Assembly: GCA_022843025.1 (NCBI GenBank)
Contig: JALHOL010000003.1
Span: forward strand, 372,001-436,000
Direction: 5' to 3'
DNA length: 64,000 nt
DNA from: Paracoccaceae bacterium
GTDB lineage: Bacteria > Pseudomonadota > Alphaproteobacteria > Rhodobacterales > Rhodobacteraceae
In this document: in pieces, positions 7,014-16,156 of the stretch
How the letters are laid out: every line of letters begins with the position of its first letter
Position numbering within the stretch: position 1 is the first letter of the stretch
The notes under the pieces: generated by a model
What the model was told of the DNA's origin: nothing
The model's input: the letters and a program-made list of their open reading frames with translations, nothing else
The model's database searches: none
Program-made: the position numbers and the translations under genes

Positions 7014-8810
7014 TCAACCGCTTGGTACAGAGGTTACGTAGGTGCCCGGTGCGGGAGCAAGGATTTCGGCCCCCGAATCGCCCGGAACGCGCGCCTTGAT
7101 CTTTTTGCCCGATTGCTTTGCCAGCCACTCTGCCCAGCGCGGCCACCAGCTGCCCTTGGTATAGGTTGCCGTGGCCTTCCAGTCCTCCGGTGCGCCTGCA
7201 AGCGGGGCATCACTGGTGTAATGGCCATACTTGCCCTTGGACGGCGGGTTGATGATCCCCGCGATATGGCCACTTTCGGCAAGGATAAAGGTCTTGTCCT
7301 TCGATCCCATCTGCTTCACGCCATTAAAGCTGCCGCGCCAATGGGCAATATGGTCAGTCTCACAGGCGATGGCGCAAAGCGGCAGCTTGACATCCGACAG
7401 GTGGATCGGGCGGCCGAATACGGGAAAGCCGATTGTGGCAAATCGGTCGCTCTGGCACAGCCCGCGTAGGTACTCCACCGCCATTTTGGCAGGCAGGTTG
7501 GTGCCATCGCCGTTCCAGTAAAGCAGGTCAAAGGCGGGCGGCGCCTCGCCCATCATGTAGCTTTTGATGGCCGGCTGATAGATCAAGTCATTCGACCGCA
7601 GAAAGCTGAAGGTTCGCGACATGAAAAACCGCGACAGGATGCCGTCCTGTGCTGACTGGCGCTCGATACCGTCGACAAAATCATCGTTCAGGAAGACCCC
7701 CACTTCGCCGGGATCAGAGAAATCGGTCAGGGTGGTGAACAGCGTGGCCGATTTCACCGAAGTATCGCCCGCCTTTTCCAGATGGCCCAGCGTCAGCGAC
7801 AGCGTGGTCCCCGCGATGCAATAGCCGACGCAGTTGATCTGCGCCTCGCCGGTGATGCGGCGCACCTCGGCCATGGCGCGCAGGTATCCGTCGCGGATGT
7901 AATCATCCAAGCCAACATCGGCATAGCTGGCATCCGGATTTACCCAAGACACGACGAAGACGGTAAAACCTTGTTCCACCACCCATTTTATCAGGCTGCT
8001 GGCGGGCTTCATGTCGAGGATATAGAATTTGTTGATCCAGGGCGGAAAGAACAACAGCGGGGTCTGATAGACCTTTTCCGTGGTGGGCGTGTACTGGATC
8101 AGCTCGAACATTCGGTTGCGATAGACCACCGCGCCGGGGGTGGTGGCGATGTTCTGACCCACCTGAAACGCTTCAGGGTCGGCCAGTGTCACCACCAAAT
8201 CGCCGGAATTGTTCTCGATATCGTGGACCAGATTTTCCAGCCCCTTCACCAGGCTTTCGCCATCGGTTTCCACGGCCTTTTCCAGCGCATCCGGGTTCGT
8301 ACCCAGAAAGTTGGTCGGCGCGAACATGTCGACGATCTGGCGCGTGAAGTATTCCACCCGGCGCCGATCAGCCGGATCCAGCGTTTCCATGTCACCCACC
8401 GCCTCGGTGATCGCGGCGGCATTCATCAGGTATTGCTGCTTGAGATAGTTGAAGAACGGATGGCTCTGCCACAGCGGGTTGGAAAAGCGGCGGTCTGCGG
8501 GGGTCGGGTCCGGCGGTGCCTTCAGCTCGCCCTTGGCCAGCACCTGCTGGGCCTCGACATAATGCTTCAGGCTTTTGCCCCAGTAGCTGATCTGATGCTC
8601 AAGGATCTTGGCGGGGTTCTGCATCATTTCCGCCATATAGGCAGCGGCGGCCTTCATGTAGACCTCGTTCGAGGGGCCGTTCAGCGCCGTATCGACCTGC
8701 TTGCGCTTGGCCATCGCGGAAACGAGCCGGGCTGACAACTCTTCGACCTTGGCAAGATTCTCGTTCAATCTGACGAGTCGCTCGCCTGCGTCGTTCTCTT
8801 CCGTTGTCAT
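7014..8810 (-). CDS. phaC: Class I poly(3-hydroxyalkanoate) synthase
   Basis: 598-residue PHA synthase, full length for class I. The N-terminal PhaC domain covers about residues 100-270 and the alpha/beta-hydrolase catalytic domain follows. The nucleophile Cys331 lies in the lipase-like box VGYCIAG, with Asp486 (CETDHIAHW) and His515 (ESGHIAG) completing the triad. The segment PPWINKFYILD is typical of the family. The box reads GYCIAG, whereas many class I enzymes have G-x-C-x-G-G. The enzyme polymerises (R)-3-hydroxybutyryl-CoA on the granule surface. It is transcribed away from phaZ, with a short shared upstream region, and lies upstream of phaP on the same strand. No phaA or phaB is in this window. 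Confidence 0.96.
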   Translation of the reverse strand: MTTEENDAGERLVRLNENLAKVEELSARLVSAMAKRKQVDTALNGPSNEVYMKAAAAYMAEMMQNPAKILEHQISYWGKSLKHYVEAQQVLAKGELKAPPDPTPADRRFSNPLWQSHPFFNYLKQQYLMNAAAITEAVGDMETLDPADRRRVEYFTRQIVDMFAPTNFLGTNPDALEKAVETDGESLVKGLENLVHDIENNSGDLVVTLADPEAFQVGQNIATTPGAVVYRNRMFELIQYTPTTEKVYQTPLLFFPPWINKFYILDMKPASSLIKWVVEQGFTVFVVSWVNPDASYADVGLDDYIRDGYLRAMAEVRRITGEAQINCVGYCIAGTTLSLTLGHLEKAGDTSVKSATLFTTLTDFSDPGEVGVFLNDDFVDGIERQSAQDGILSRFFMSRTFSFLRSNDLIYQPAIKSYMMGEAPPAFDLLYWNGDGTNLPAKMAVEYLRGLCQSDRFATIGFPVFGRPIHLSDVKLPLCAIACETDHIAHWRGSFNGVKQMGSKDKTFILAESGHIAGIINPPSKGKYGHYTSDAPLAGAPEDWKATATYTKGSWWPRWAEWLAKQSGKKIKARVPGDSGAEILAPAPGTYVTSVPSG

Positions 8811-8926
8811 GCGAAAAATTCCCCCCTATCCTCGCCGCTACGCAGCATACCGCCGCCTGTCCGGGGGGGGAAGCTGCGAATATGTTCGACGACCCCTTCC
8901 GGACCAGGAGACTCGCCTTGCGGTAC

Positions 8927-10195
8927 ATGTACACGTATGACCTGATGGAAACGACCCGGAACACGAATGAGTGGCTGGGTGCTACCGCGCGTGCCATGGC
9001 ATCCTACCCCGCCTTTGCCATGTCGATGAATCCCGTGCTGCCGCTGATGGCCGCCTGGGGTGAGGTGACGGAACGGACATTCCGCCGGATGGTGGCCAAG
9101 CCCGACTGGGGTATCCGGTCGATCGTGGGCCCCGATGGCACCGACCATCTGGTCGATGTGAAGACCGTGGTGGAAAAACCCTTCGGCAATCTGGTGCAGT
9201 TCTTTGTCCGCCGCCGCGCACCGATGGCCCGCAAGATCATGCTGGTTGCGCCCATGTCGGGCCATTACGCAACCCTGTTGCGGTCCACCGTCGCGTCCCT
9301 GCTGCCCGATGCCGATGTCTATGTCACCGACTGGCACAATGCGCGCGACATTCCGGTCTCTGCGGGCAAGTTCGACGTCGAGGATTACACCCTCTATCTT
9401 GTTGATTTCATGCGGGCCTTGGGGCCCGAGGTGAACGTGATCGCCGTTTGCCAGCCTGCGCCGCTGACGCTGGCCGCCACGGCCTATCTGGCCGCCGAAG
9501 ACCCGACAGCACAGCCGCGCAGCCTGACGCTGATCGGCGGGCCGATTGACCCGGATGCCGCCGCGACCGAGGTCACCGATTTCGGCCGCCGCGTGACGAT
9601 GGGGCAGCTGGAACAGACCGCGATCCAGCGCGTGGGGTTCAAATACAAGGGTGCCGGGCGGCTGGTTTATCCGGGCCTTCTGCAGCTGCAAAGCTTCATC
9701 TCGATGAACGCCGAACGCCATTCCAAGGCCTTCGCCGAGCAGATCATGCGCGCGGCGCGGGGGGAGTCGTCGGATCACGATGCCCATAACCGCTTCTATG
9801 ACGAATACCTCGCCGTGATGGACATGACGGCGGAATTCTACCTTTCAACTGTCGAGCGGATCTTCAAGAACCGCGAGATTGCGCGCAACGAATTCACCGT
9901 GAACGGCAAGAAGGTGGATATCGGCGCAATCACGCAGGTGGCGGTGAAAACCGTCGAAGGCGCGAATGATGATATCAGCGCGCCGGGGCAATGCGTGGCG
10001 GCGCTGGATCTGCTGACGGGTTTGCCCGATTCGAAAAAGGCCAGCCATCTGGAACCCGGCGCTGGCCATTACGGCATCTTCGCAGGCAAGAGCTGGCGTT
10101 TGAACATCCGCCCGCTGGTTCTGAACTTCATCGACGCGAACGCAGAACCGCCAAAAGTGCGCAAACCGAAGGTCAGCTTGGCTTCTTCGCAATAG
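8927..10195 (+). CDS. phaZ: Intracellular polyhydroxybutyrate depolymerase
   Basis: Intracellular PHB depolymerase, about 422 residues, with an alpha/beta-hydrolase-like fold. The CQP motif (IAVCQPAPLTLAA) is the characteristic nucleophile region of the PhaZ1-type granule depolymerases, in which Cys replaces Ser. The start is uncertain. ATG 8927 gives MYTYDLMETTRNTNEW, the usual family N-terminus. A TTG at 8918 has GGAG at ideal distance. ATG 8882 is preceded by a G-rich run. The longest frame, from 8804, would overlap the phaC start divergently and is unlikely. It is divergent from phaC, so synthesis and mobilisation genes share one control region. Its 3' end overlaps the tail of the convergent hydrolase gene by 23 bp. 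Confidence 0.93.
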   Translation: MYTYDLMETTRNTNEWLGATARAMASYPAFAMSMNPVLPLMAAWGEVTERTFRRMVAKPDWGIRSIVGPDGTDHLVDVKTVVEKPFGNLVQFFVRRRAPMARKIMLVAPMSGHYATLLRSTVASLLPDADVYVTDWHNARDIPVSAGKFDVEDYTLYLVDFMRALGPEVNVIAVCQPAPLTLAATAYLAAEDPTAQPRSLTLIGGPIDPDAAATEVTDFGRRVTMGQLEQTAIQRVGFKYKGAGRLVYPGLLQLQSFISMNAERHSKAFAEQIMRAARGESSDHDAHNRFYDEYLAVMDMTAEFYLSTVERIFKNREIARNEFTVNGKKVDIGAITQVAVKTVEGANDDISAPGQCVAALDLLTGLPDSKKASHLEPGAGHYGIFAGKSWRLNIRPLVLNFIDANAEPPKVRKPKVSLASSQ

Positions 10196-10916
10196 AGCGC
10201 AGCATCATGGGGCCATTGAGGAATGCCTCGATGGCCGCCGTGACGGTTTCGGGCTGTTCCAGCATCGGCAAATGTCCCGCGCCTTCGATCACCGTCAGCT
10301 TGCCATAAGGCGCAAGCTGCGCGGCGAAATCCTGACGGCGCACCGGGACAAGCCGATCCTCAGCCCCCGCGATGATCAGCAAAGGCAGGTTCGCGCGGCG
10401 CAGCGTCTTTTGCTGGTCCGGGCGGCGTTGCAGGGCGCGGCTCTGGCGCAGAAACACCCCCTCGCCCAACGTCAGCGCCATGTCGCGCAGCAGCGCCATG
10501 ATCTCATCCCGCCAATCGCTGGGGGCGAAGGCAGTTTCGGGATATTCCTGCGTCACCACCTCTTTCAACCGTCCGGCCTTGGCCGCAACGATCCGCGCCT
10601 CGCGTGCGGCGGCTGTGGCCGGGGGTTCGGCCAGCGGATCGGTGCTGATCAGAACCGCGCGGCTGGCGCGGCCCTGATCCCGCCCCAGATCGCGCCGCAG
10701 GATATCCAGCGCGATGTCACCGCCCAGCCCGTGCCCGATCAGAATGAACTTTGGCGGCGCAGTGGCAAGGATCGCCTCTGACATCTGCTCAACGGTTTCG
10801 CCCCGCGCAGGCACGGCAATATGCAGCGGATGCCTTGCCCCCAAATGCACGAGCTGCGGCAGGAAGACCCGCGCATCGCACAGCAGACCGGGCAGAAAGA
10901 GGATCGGTTCGGTCAC
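10173..10916 (-). CDS. Alpha/beta hydrolase fold protein lacking the usual nucleophile Ser
   Basis: 247-residue alpha/beta hydrolase-like protein. The oxyanion/N-terminal strand (LFLPGLLCDARVF) is normal, and the acidic (AGAEDRLVP) and His (GAGHLPMLEQP) motifs are present. The nucleophile elbow reads GHGLGG, however, so the expected Ser of G-x-S-x-G is Gly at about residue 63. It may be inactive on esters, use another mechanism, or have a non-catalytic role. The start chosen is GTG at 10916, which overlaps the TGA of the preceding gene (GTGA); a TTG at 10931 is the alternative. It is the last of three coupled alpha/beta hydrolase genes, and its 3' end overlaps the end of phaZ. Confidence 0.82.
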   Translation of the reverse strand: MTEPILFLPGLLCDARVFLPQLVHLGARHPLHIAVPARGETVEQMSEAILATAPPKFILIGHGLGGDIALDILRRDLGRDQGRASRAVLISTDPLAEPPATAAAREARIVAAKAGRLKEVVTQEYPETAFAPSDWRDEIMALLRDMALTLGEGVFLRQSRALQRRPDQQKTLRRANLPLLIIAGAEDRLVPVRRQDFAAQLAPYGKLTVIEGAGHLPMLEQPETVTAAIEAFLNGPMMLRSIAKKPS

Positions 10917-11893
10917 AGCCCCCGCGCCCAATCGGTGATGATGGCGATTACGGCTTCGGTCTGGCCGGGGCTCATGATATCGCCCGCAATCACGTGCGAC
11001 AGCGGGTCATCATCACCCTGCATCTCGCGCAGTTCCACCTGTGTCGGCCCACCCCAGGCGTCGATCACAGGGGGGATGTGTTCGGGATCAATCACCTGAT
11101 CCGCCGGGGCATAGAGGAACAGTGCAGGCGTCGTGGCCTGCCCGTAATCGACAGCGCGGCCGGCGCGGACCAGCCGCGCCATAGGGTAAAGCGACGCTGT
11201 AGGATATTCCGTCGTCCAGTGCCGCCCTTGTTCTGCGTTCAGCGGGGTAAAGCGGCGGGTTTCCCCGGCCACGCTATCGCCCCAGCTTTCGATGAACGGC
11301 GCATCCAGCAACCATTGCGTCGGCGCCTGCACGCCGAAATTCGGCGAGATCAGCACCGTTCCCGCCAGCCCCCCATTCAGCGCCGGATCAGTCGCCGCCA
11401 GCGCGGCCAACGTGCCCCCGGTCGAGGTGCCGATCACGATCACCCGATCCCCCAAACGGCGGCCAATCGCCATTGCCTCGGCCATATCGAACAGCCAATC
11501 CTCGGCACTGGCCGTGGCCATGGCCTTGCCGTCGCGCCCATGCCCCGCCAACCGCGTGAAGAACAGGTTCGCGCCCAGGTTCCGCGCCACCTCATCTGGG
11601 ACGGGGCGGATTTCGGCGGGGCCTGCGGAAAAGCCGTGGACATAGACGATGGCCAGCGGGGTCTTTTCCCCCTTCGCCCCAGCCCAGATGATGCGCTTAC
11701 CGTCGCCGGGGCGGATGTCGGTAAATTGCTGTTCCCGTGCGGTGATCCAGCCCTCGGGATCGGCGGGAATGTCGGCTTCTGAAAAGGCGATGGTCCGATC
11801 AACCCCGCTGCGCGGCACCGCAAACCACAAAACCGCCAGTCCGACCAACAGCGCCAGCAGACCCCGGCCAAGCCATTTCCCGAATGCCCGCAT
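10913..11893 (-). CDS. Membrane-anchored alpha/beta hydrolase
   Basis: 326-residue protein with an N-terminal hydrophobic segment ([18 protein letters not shown], about residues 7-24) that should act as a signal anchor, followed by a serine hydrolase domain. The nucleophile elbow GTSTGG is intact, with Asp (APADQVIDP) and a C-terminal His (SHVIAG) as candidate partners, and VYVHGFSAGPAEIRP supplies the oxyanion region. The start ATG at 11893 shares one base with the TGA of the upstream hydrolase (TGATG) and is coupled to it, which excludes a longer frame to 12004. The substrate is unknown. The location beside phaZ could hint at ester or oligomer hydrolysis, but that is speculation. Confidence 0.85.
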   Translation of the reverse strand: MRAFGKWLGRGLLALLVGLAVLWFAVPRSGVDRTIAFSEADIPADPEGWITAREQQFTDIRPGDGKRIIWAGAKGEKTPLAIVYVHGFSAGPAEIRPVPDEVARNLGANLFFTRLAGHGRDGKAMATASAEDWLFDMAEAMAIGRRLGDRVIVIGTSTGGTLAALAATDPALNGGLAGTVLISPNFGVQAPTQWLLDAPFIESWGDSVAGETRRFTPLNAEQGRHWTTEYPTASLYPMARLVRAGRAVDYGQATTPALFLYAPADQVIDPEHIPPVIDAWGGPTQVELREMQGDDDPLSHVIAGDIMSPGQTEAVIAIITDWARGL

Positions 11894-12639
11894 CACATTG
11901 CACCGCTGACGTTTTCCACACTGGCCGCAATCATGGCAAGGCAATCGGGTGTTGAAAAGCGGTGATCCGCCCCTTTCACCAATGTCAGCCGCAAATCGGG
12001 GCAATCGGCGTGGTCCATCAGCCGCAGCGCCACCGAAGGGGGCACATCGGTATCTGCCGTGCCTTGCAGGATGCGAAGCGGAAAAGGCAGCGACAAGGGC
12101 GCGCGCAGCACAAGGTGGCGGCGGCCATCCTCGATCAGCCTGCGCGTGATCGGATAGCCGTCGGGCGAATAATCCGATGGAACGGTAATCTGCCCGTCCC
12201 GCATCAGGGCGGCACGCTGCGCCTCGTCAAAACCGCTCCACATGCTGTCTTCGGTAAAGTCAGGTGCCGGGGCGATACCGACCATGCCGGAAATGCGTTC
12301 GGGGATTGCCTTCGCCACCAGCAGTGAAATCCAGCCCCCCATGGACGAGCCCACCAAAACCTGCGGCCCTTCGGTCAGGGTATTGATTACGGCCAACGCA
12401 TCCTCGGCCCAATCCCCGATGCACCCGTCTTCAAAAGCGCTGGAAGATTGCCCATGCCCGGAATAGTCGAACCGCATAAAGGCCCGCCCCTGCATCCGCG
12501 CCCAGTCTTGCAGGAACTGCGCCTTGGTGCCCGTCATATCCGACATGAACCCGCCCAGAAACACCACCCCCGGCCCCTGCCCCGGCGTGCGGACATAGGC
12601 GATGCTGCGGCCTTGCAGGGTGGTGAAACTGTCGATCAT
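11893..12639 (-). CDS. Alpha/beta hydrolase (ABHD10/carboxylesterase-like)
   Basis: 248-residue soluble alpha/beta hydrolase with an intact catalytic set: nucleophile elbow GSSMGG, Asp in GTADTDVPP and His in GADHRFS. The FDYSGHGQSS segment is typical of the ABHD10/acyl-thioesterase-like group. The start at 12639 is supported by GGAGG 7 bases upstream. It is the first gene of a run of three coupled hydrolases transcribed toward phaZ. The reaction is likely carboxylester or thioester hydrolysis; the substrate cannot be told. Confidence 0.87.
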   Translation of the reverse strand: MIDSFTTLQGRSIAYVRTPGQGPGVVFLGGFMSDMTGTKAQFLQDWARMQGRAFMRFDYSGHGQSSSAFEDGCIGDWAEDALAVINTLTEGPQVLVGSSMGGWISLLVAKAIPERISGMVGIAPAPDFTEDSMWSGFDEAQRAALMRDGQITVPSDYSPDGYPITRRLIEDGRRHLVLRAPLSLPFPLRILQGTADTDVPPSVALRLMDHADCPDLRLTLVKGADHRFSTPDCLAMIAASVENVSGAM

Positions 12640-12847
12640 CGTATGCCTCCGTCTTGCGCCATCGTCATAACAGGCGCACCGGGGCATCAGAAGCCCGCTC
12701 TGCACGGTCGCCGCGCAACAGCGCGTGACCCGCGCAAGGCGCCCGCCGTGGCAGCGGTTGACAATCCCGCCCCGCCCGCGCAGGAAAGCGGCACATAACC
12801 CGCAATCGGGCGTTCCGTGGGCGCCAAACCGACGAGGAGAGCCAAAG

Positions 12848-14794
12848 ATGGCCCAGATTTCCCTGACATTTCCCGATGGTAACACGCGCGTCTATGATGC
12901 GGGCGTAACGCCTGCCGAGGTGGCCGCCTCTATTGCGCCATCGCTCGCCAAGGCGGCGATTTCCGCGCAGGTGGACGGCGTGCATTGGGATCTGCAATGG
13001 CCGATCCACAGCGATGCGCGCCTGTCCATCAACACGATGAAGGATGACGGTCCGGCGCTGGAACTGATCCGGCATGACCTTGCCCATATCATGGCCCGCG
13101 CCGTGCAGGAGATTTGGCCCGATGTGAAGGTCACCATCGGCCCGGTGCGCGATTACGGATGGTTCTACGATTTCGACCGGGCCGAGCCCTTTACCCCCGA
13201 TGACCTTGGCCAGATCGAAGCCAAGATGAAGCAGATCATCAATGCCCGCGATCCCGTGCGGACGGAAATCTGGTCCCGCGCGGATGCACTGGCCTATTAC
13301 GAACAGCGCGGCGAACCCTACAAGGTGGAACTGGTCAACAAGATCCCCGAAGATCAGGACCTGCGGATGTATTGGCACGGCAACTGGCAAGACCTGTGCC
13401 GTGGCCCGCATTTTCAACATACGGGGCAGGTTCCGGCTGACGGGTTCAAACTGACACATGTCGCAGGCGCCTACTGGCTGGGCGACAGCACACGCCCAAT
13501 GCTGCAACGCATCTACGGTGTGGCCTTCAAGAACCGCGATGACCTGAAATCCCATATGACCATGCTGGAAGAGGCCGCCAAACGCGACCACCGCAAGCTG
13601 GGTCGCGAGATGGGCCTGTTCCACATGCAGGAAGAAGCCCCAGGTCAGATCTTCTGGCACCCGAACGGCTGGACGATCTACACCACCTTGCAAGATTACA
13701 TGCGCCGCCAGCAGCGCCGGGATGGCTATGTCGAGGTGAACACCCCGCAAGTAGTGAACCGCAAGCTGTGGGAAGCGTCGGGTCACTGGGAAAACTATCG
13801 CGAAAACATGTTCATCGTCGAAGTGGATGAAGAAGGCGCACGCGAAAAGGTCGTCAACGCGCTCAAACCCATGAACTGCCCCTGCCACGTGCAGATCTTC
13901 AACGTGGGCCTGAAATCCTATCGCGACCTGCCGATCCGCATGGCGGAATTCGGCTCTTGCGCGCGCTATGAACCGTCCGGCGCGCTGCATGGCATCATGC
14001 GCGTTCGCGGCTTCACGCAAGATGACGCGCACATCTTCTGCACGCTGGATCAGGTGGAAGCAGAGTCCAAGAAATTCATCCAGTTTCTGGCAAAGATCTA
14101 TTCCGACCTCGGCTTCGATAAGTGGCGGGTGAAACTCTCCACCCGTCCGGAAAAGCGTGTGGGCTCGGATGAAATCTGGGACAAAATGGAAGCCGCGCTT
14201 GCAAATGCCTGCACGGCCGCCGGTTACGCTTACGAGTTGTTCCCCGGCGAAGGGGCATTTTACGCGCCAAAACTGGAATTCGTTCTGACCGATGCCATCG
14301 GCCGCGACTGGCAATGCGGGACGCTGCAACTTGACCCGAACCTGCCGGAACGTCTGGATGCCAGCTATATCGGCGAAGATGGCGCAAAGCACCGCCCCTT
14401 CATGCTGCACCGCGCCTGCCTTGGGTCCTTCGAACGCTTCATCGGCATCCTGATCGAAAACTTCGCGGGCAAACTGCCCTTCTGGCTCGCCCCGCGTCAG
14501 GTGGTGGTGGCCTCTATCGTGTCAGACGCCGATCCCTTCGTGGAAGAGGTGGTGACCGCCCTGACGCTTGCCGGGGTGCGGGCCGAGGCGGACATGCGCA
14601 ACGAAAAGATCAACTACAAGGTGCGCGAGCATTCCGTGGGCAAGGTTCCAGTCATCCTCGCCATCGGGATGAAAGAGGTCGAAGAGCGCACGGTTTCCGT
14701 CCGTCGCCTGGGCGAGACGCAGACGCAAACCATGACGCTGGATGCCATCGTCGCTGAACTGACCGCAGCCTCTCTGCCGCCAGACATGCGTTGA
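12848..14794 (+). CDS. thrS: Threonyl-tRNA synthetase
   Basis: 648-residue ThrRS with the complete architecture: N-terminal TGS domain (residues about 1-62), the editing/second additional domain with the HxxxH metal site (HDLAHIMAR), the class II catalytic core (motif 2 around [16 protein letters not shown]; zinc ligand Cys in KPMNCPCHV) and the C-terminal anticodon-binding domain ([12 protein letters not shown]). It charges tRNA-Thr and clears mischarged serine. The ATG at 12848 follows GAGGAG and gives [12 protein letters not shown] longer frame from 12725 is not supported by a ribosome site. No leader-peptide or T-box structure was recognised upstream. A perfect 14-bp hairpin follows the gene. 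Confidence 0.97.
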   Translation: MAQISLTFPDGNTRVYDAGVTPAEVAASIAPSLAKAAISAQVDGVHWDLQWPIHSDARLSINTMKDDGPALELIRHDLAHIMARAVQEIWPDVKVTIGPVRDYGWFYDFDRAEPFTPDDLGQIEAKMKQIINARDPVRTEIWSRADALAYYEQRGEPYKVELVNKIPEDQDLRMYWHGNWQDLCRGPHFQHTGQVPADGFKLTHVAGAYWLGDSTRPMLQRIYGVAFKNRDDLKSHMTMLEEAAKRDHRKLGREMGLFHMQEEAPGQIFWHPNGWTIYTTLQDYMRRQQRRDGYVEVNTPQVVNRKLWEASGHWENYRENMFIVEVDEEGAREKVVNALKPMNCPCHVQIFNVGLKSYRDLPIRMAEFGSCARYEPSGALHGIMRVRGFTQDDAHIFCTLDQVEAESKKFIQFLAKIYSDLGFDKWRVKLSTRPEKRVGSDEIWDKMEAALANACTAAGYAYELFPGEGAFYAPKLEFVLTDAIGRDWQCGTLQLDPNLPERLDASYIGEDGAKHRPFMLHRACLGSFERFIGILIENFAGKLPFWLAPRQVVVASIVSDADPFVEEVVTALTLAGVRAEADMRNEKINYKVREHSVGKVPVILAIGMKEVEERTVSVRRLGETQTQTMTLDAIVAELTAASLPPDMR

Positions 14795-14800
14795 AATCCC

Positions 14801-14834
14801 GGGCGGAAAGGTGCCTCAGCGCACCTTTCCGCCC
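14801..14834 (+). terminator. Hairpin downstream of thrS
   Basis: A perfect 14-bp inverted repeat (GGGCGGAAAGGTGC and its complement) has a 6-base loop and starts 7 bases after the thrS stop. There is no U-tract, so it may terminate weakly or protect the 3' end. Confidence 0.7.
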
Positions 14835-15086
14835 ACACCGCCGCGCGCCGCCAGCCCGCATGAAGCGGTCAATTCGCCAATTTTCCCCTTGTTTCATTGG
14901 CTTGCCCGCTGATTTCACGCCGCGGATTGGGGCTTGATTTTCATCCGGGCTTTGGCATGATTTTGCACAGTGACGACAGACTTTCGACCGCCTCCTGTGT
15001 TGCTCAGGCAGCCGGACCTAGGAAGACCTGGCTGCACGGCCTGACGGCAATATCGCCGCGGGGAGGTAGTGAAAGGAGAATGCGGA
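14835..15086 (+). other. Gene-free interval and probable long 5' leader of the cold-shock gene
   Basis: About 250 bp with no credible reading frame. Cold-shock mRNAs commonly have long structured leaders, and this interval could hold one. It ends with AAGGAG in front of the cspA-like ATG. No promoter was assigned with confidence. Confidence 0.4.
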
Positions 15087-15293
15087 ATGCCAACGGGCAC
15101 CGTGAAGTGGTTCAACACGACAAAGGGCTTTGGGTTCATCGCCCCCGATGATGGCGGCAAGGATGTGTTCGTGCATATTTCGGCGGTCGAACGGGCGGGT
15201 TTGCAAGGTCTGAACGACAACCAGAAAATCGCCTATGAATTGCAGTCGGGCCGCGACGGGCGGGCCTCGGCCAGCGATCTTCGGCTGCTCTGA
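15087..15293 (+). CDS. Cold-shock protein (CspA family)
   Basis: 68-residue single cold-shock domain. RNP1 is KGFGFI at residues 13-18 and RNP2 is VFVHI at 27-31, with the usual VKWFN start. It binds single-stranded RNA/DNA and acts as an RNA chaperone. The start at 15087 has AAGGAG 8 bases upstream; a GTG at 15069 would lie too close to its purine run. The gene is monocistronic, preceded by a gene-free leader and followed by a hairpin shared with the convergent arsC-like gene. Confidence 0.95.
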   Translation: MPTGTVKWFNTTKGFGFIAPDDGGKDVFVHISAVERAGLQGLNDNQKIAYELQSGRDGRASASDLRLL

Positions 15294-15324
15294 TCGCAGC
15301 AAACCGCTGAAAAGGCACAACAAT

Positions 15325-15353
15325 CACAAGGCCCGCCACTGGCGGGCCTTGTG
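15325..15353. terminator. Bidirectional hairpin terminator between cspA-like and arsC-like genes
   Basis: A perfect 13-bp stem (CACAAGGCCCGCC and its complement) with a 3-base ACT loop lies between the two convergent genes. It can serve both strands. Confidence 0.75.
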
Positions 15354-15355
15354 CG

Positions 15356-15679
15356 TTACAGCAGTTTCGCCTGCACCGCATCGTCCCAGCCAAGGTGCCA
15401 TTCGGCACCGATGCGGATGACCGGGCGCTTCATCACTGTGGGTTGCGCGGCGATCTGGGCCTCGGGGTCCGACGCCTTCAGGAAATCGCTGAACGCACGA
15501 TAGGTGGTCGACGTCTTGTTGATTACCCGGTCGCCGAATTCCACAACGATTTCATCGATTTCCGCCGAAGTGAGCGGGTTGGCCCGCACGTCGCGGAAGG
15601 TCACGTCATGGCCTGCCGCCTGCAATGCCTTGAGCGCTTTCTTGCAGGTGTCGCAGGTCGGGATACCGTAAAGGATCAT
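15356..15679 (-). CDS. ArsC/Spx-family thioredoxin-fold protein (arsenate reductase-like)
   Basis: 107-residue ArsC-superfamily protein: MILYGIPTCDTCKKALKAL with a CxxC redox motif at residues 9-12, the RDVRANPL segment, and the C-terminal RPVIRIG motif. The CxxC arrangement is Spx/YffB-like rather than that of true glutaredoxin-dependent arsenate reductase, which relies on a single N-terminal Cys. An arsenate function should not be assumed, and no ars genes are nearby. Four 12-bp GTGCAG-type repeats lie directly upstream. Confidence 0.8.
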   Translation of the reverse strand: MILYGIPTCDTCKKALKALQAAGHDVTFRDVRANPLTSAEIDEIVVEFGDRVINKTSTTYRAFSDFLKASDPEAQIAAQPTVMKRPVIRIGAEWHLGWDDAVQAKLL

Positions 15680-15690
15680 GTTTTTACCCT

Positions 15691-15732
15691 GTGCAGCCGA
15701 TGGTGCAGCACGCTGTGCAGCACATTGTGCAT
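15691..15732. repeat. Four 12-bp iterons with GTGCA core
   Basis: GTGCAGC begins at 15691, 15703 and 15715, and GTGCAT at 15727, each exactly 12 bp after the last. The array lies immediately upstream of the arsC-like ATG (15679, minus strand) and after the DUF2177 stop. Regular spacing near one helical turn suggests a cooperative protein-binding site. Confidence 0.7.
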
Positions 15733-15760
15733 ACGCAGCGGGCTGTGTTTTGACCAGAGG

Positions 15761-16156
15761 TTAACCGGTGATTGCCCGCGTGATGGCCACCCCGGCCCAG
15801 GCCGACAGGCCCGTCAGCACCGTGCCCCAGATCGTATCGGTCATCACCATCTGCCAATGCCAATCCTTCATGATGGCATAGGAGGTGAACTCATAGGTGC
15901 CATAGGCCATCGCCCCGATGATCATCGCCGGGATCAGCACCGGCGCGCCGGTCTTCAGCGCGGGCCATGAGATCAGGTAGATCAGCCCCGCCACATAGGC
16001 GAGGTAGAACAACGCCGCCGGAACAACGCGGATGTTCTCCAGCATCAGCGCCCCGATGTGACGGCTGAACAGCGGCTTCATCACGAAGGTCAACATGATC
16101 GCATCGAGGATCAGGAAGACGGCGGCGGTCGACAGGTAGAGGGTGGCGATCTGCAT
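15761..16156 (-). CDS. DUF2177 family membrane protein
   Basis: 131-residue integral membrane protein with four predicted helices (about residues 5-25, 43-65, 73-92 and 107-128). It has no signal peptide cleavage site. The sequence matches the DUF2177 family (LYLSTAAVFLILDAIML, FTSYAIMKDWHWQMVMTDTIWG), whose function is not established. It lies on the same strand as the arsC-like gene but is separated from it by the 12-bp iterons, so it is probably transcribed alone. The ATG at 16156 has a GGAGCGCC-like run upstream. Confidence 0.8.
   Translation of the reverse strand: MQIATLYLSTAAVFLILDAIMLTFVMKPLFSRHIGALMLENIRVVPAALFYLAYVAGLIYLISWPALKTGAPVLIPAMIIGAMAYGTYEFTSYAIMKDWHWQMVMTDTIWGTVLTGLSAWAGVAITRAITG

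Noticed and set aside
8804-8926. N-terminal extension of phaZ into the phaC start
   Set aside because: It would overlap the phaC start divergently and add residues not typical of the family; internal starts with ribosome sites exist.
11893-12004. Longer N-terminus for the middle alpha/beta hydrolase
   Set aside because: The ATG that overlaps the previous stop codon gives a normal signal-anchor N-terminus; the extension has Cys-rich, unrelated sequence.
12640-12847. T-box or leader-type attenuator before thrS
   Set aside because: No T-box sequence, specifier loop or threonine-rich leader peptide was recognised.
12665-14410. Long minus-strand frame opposite thrS
   Set aside because: It overlaps most of a clear threonyl-tRNA synthetase and has no family features.
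15691-15732. PhaR operators in the GTGCAG repeats
   Set aside because: None has the CTGC-N3-GCAG spacing, so no PhaR assignment is made.
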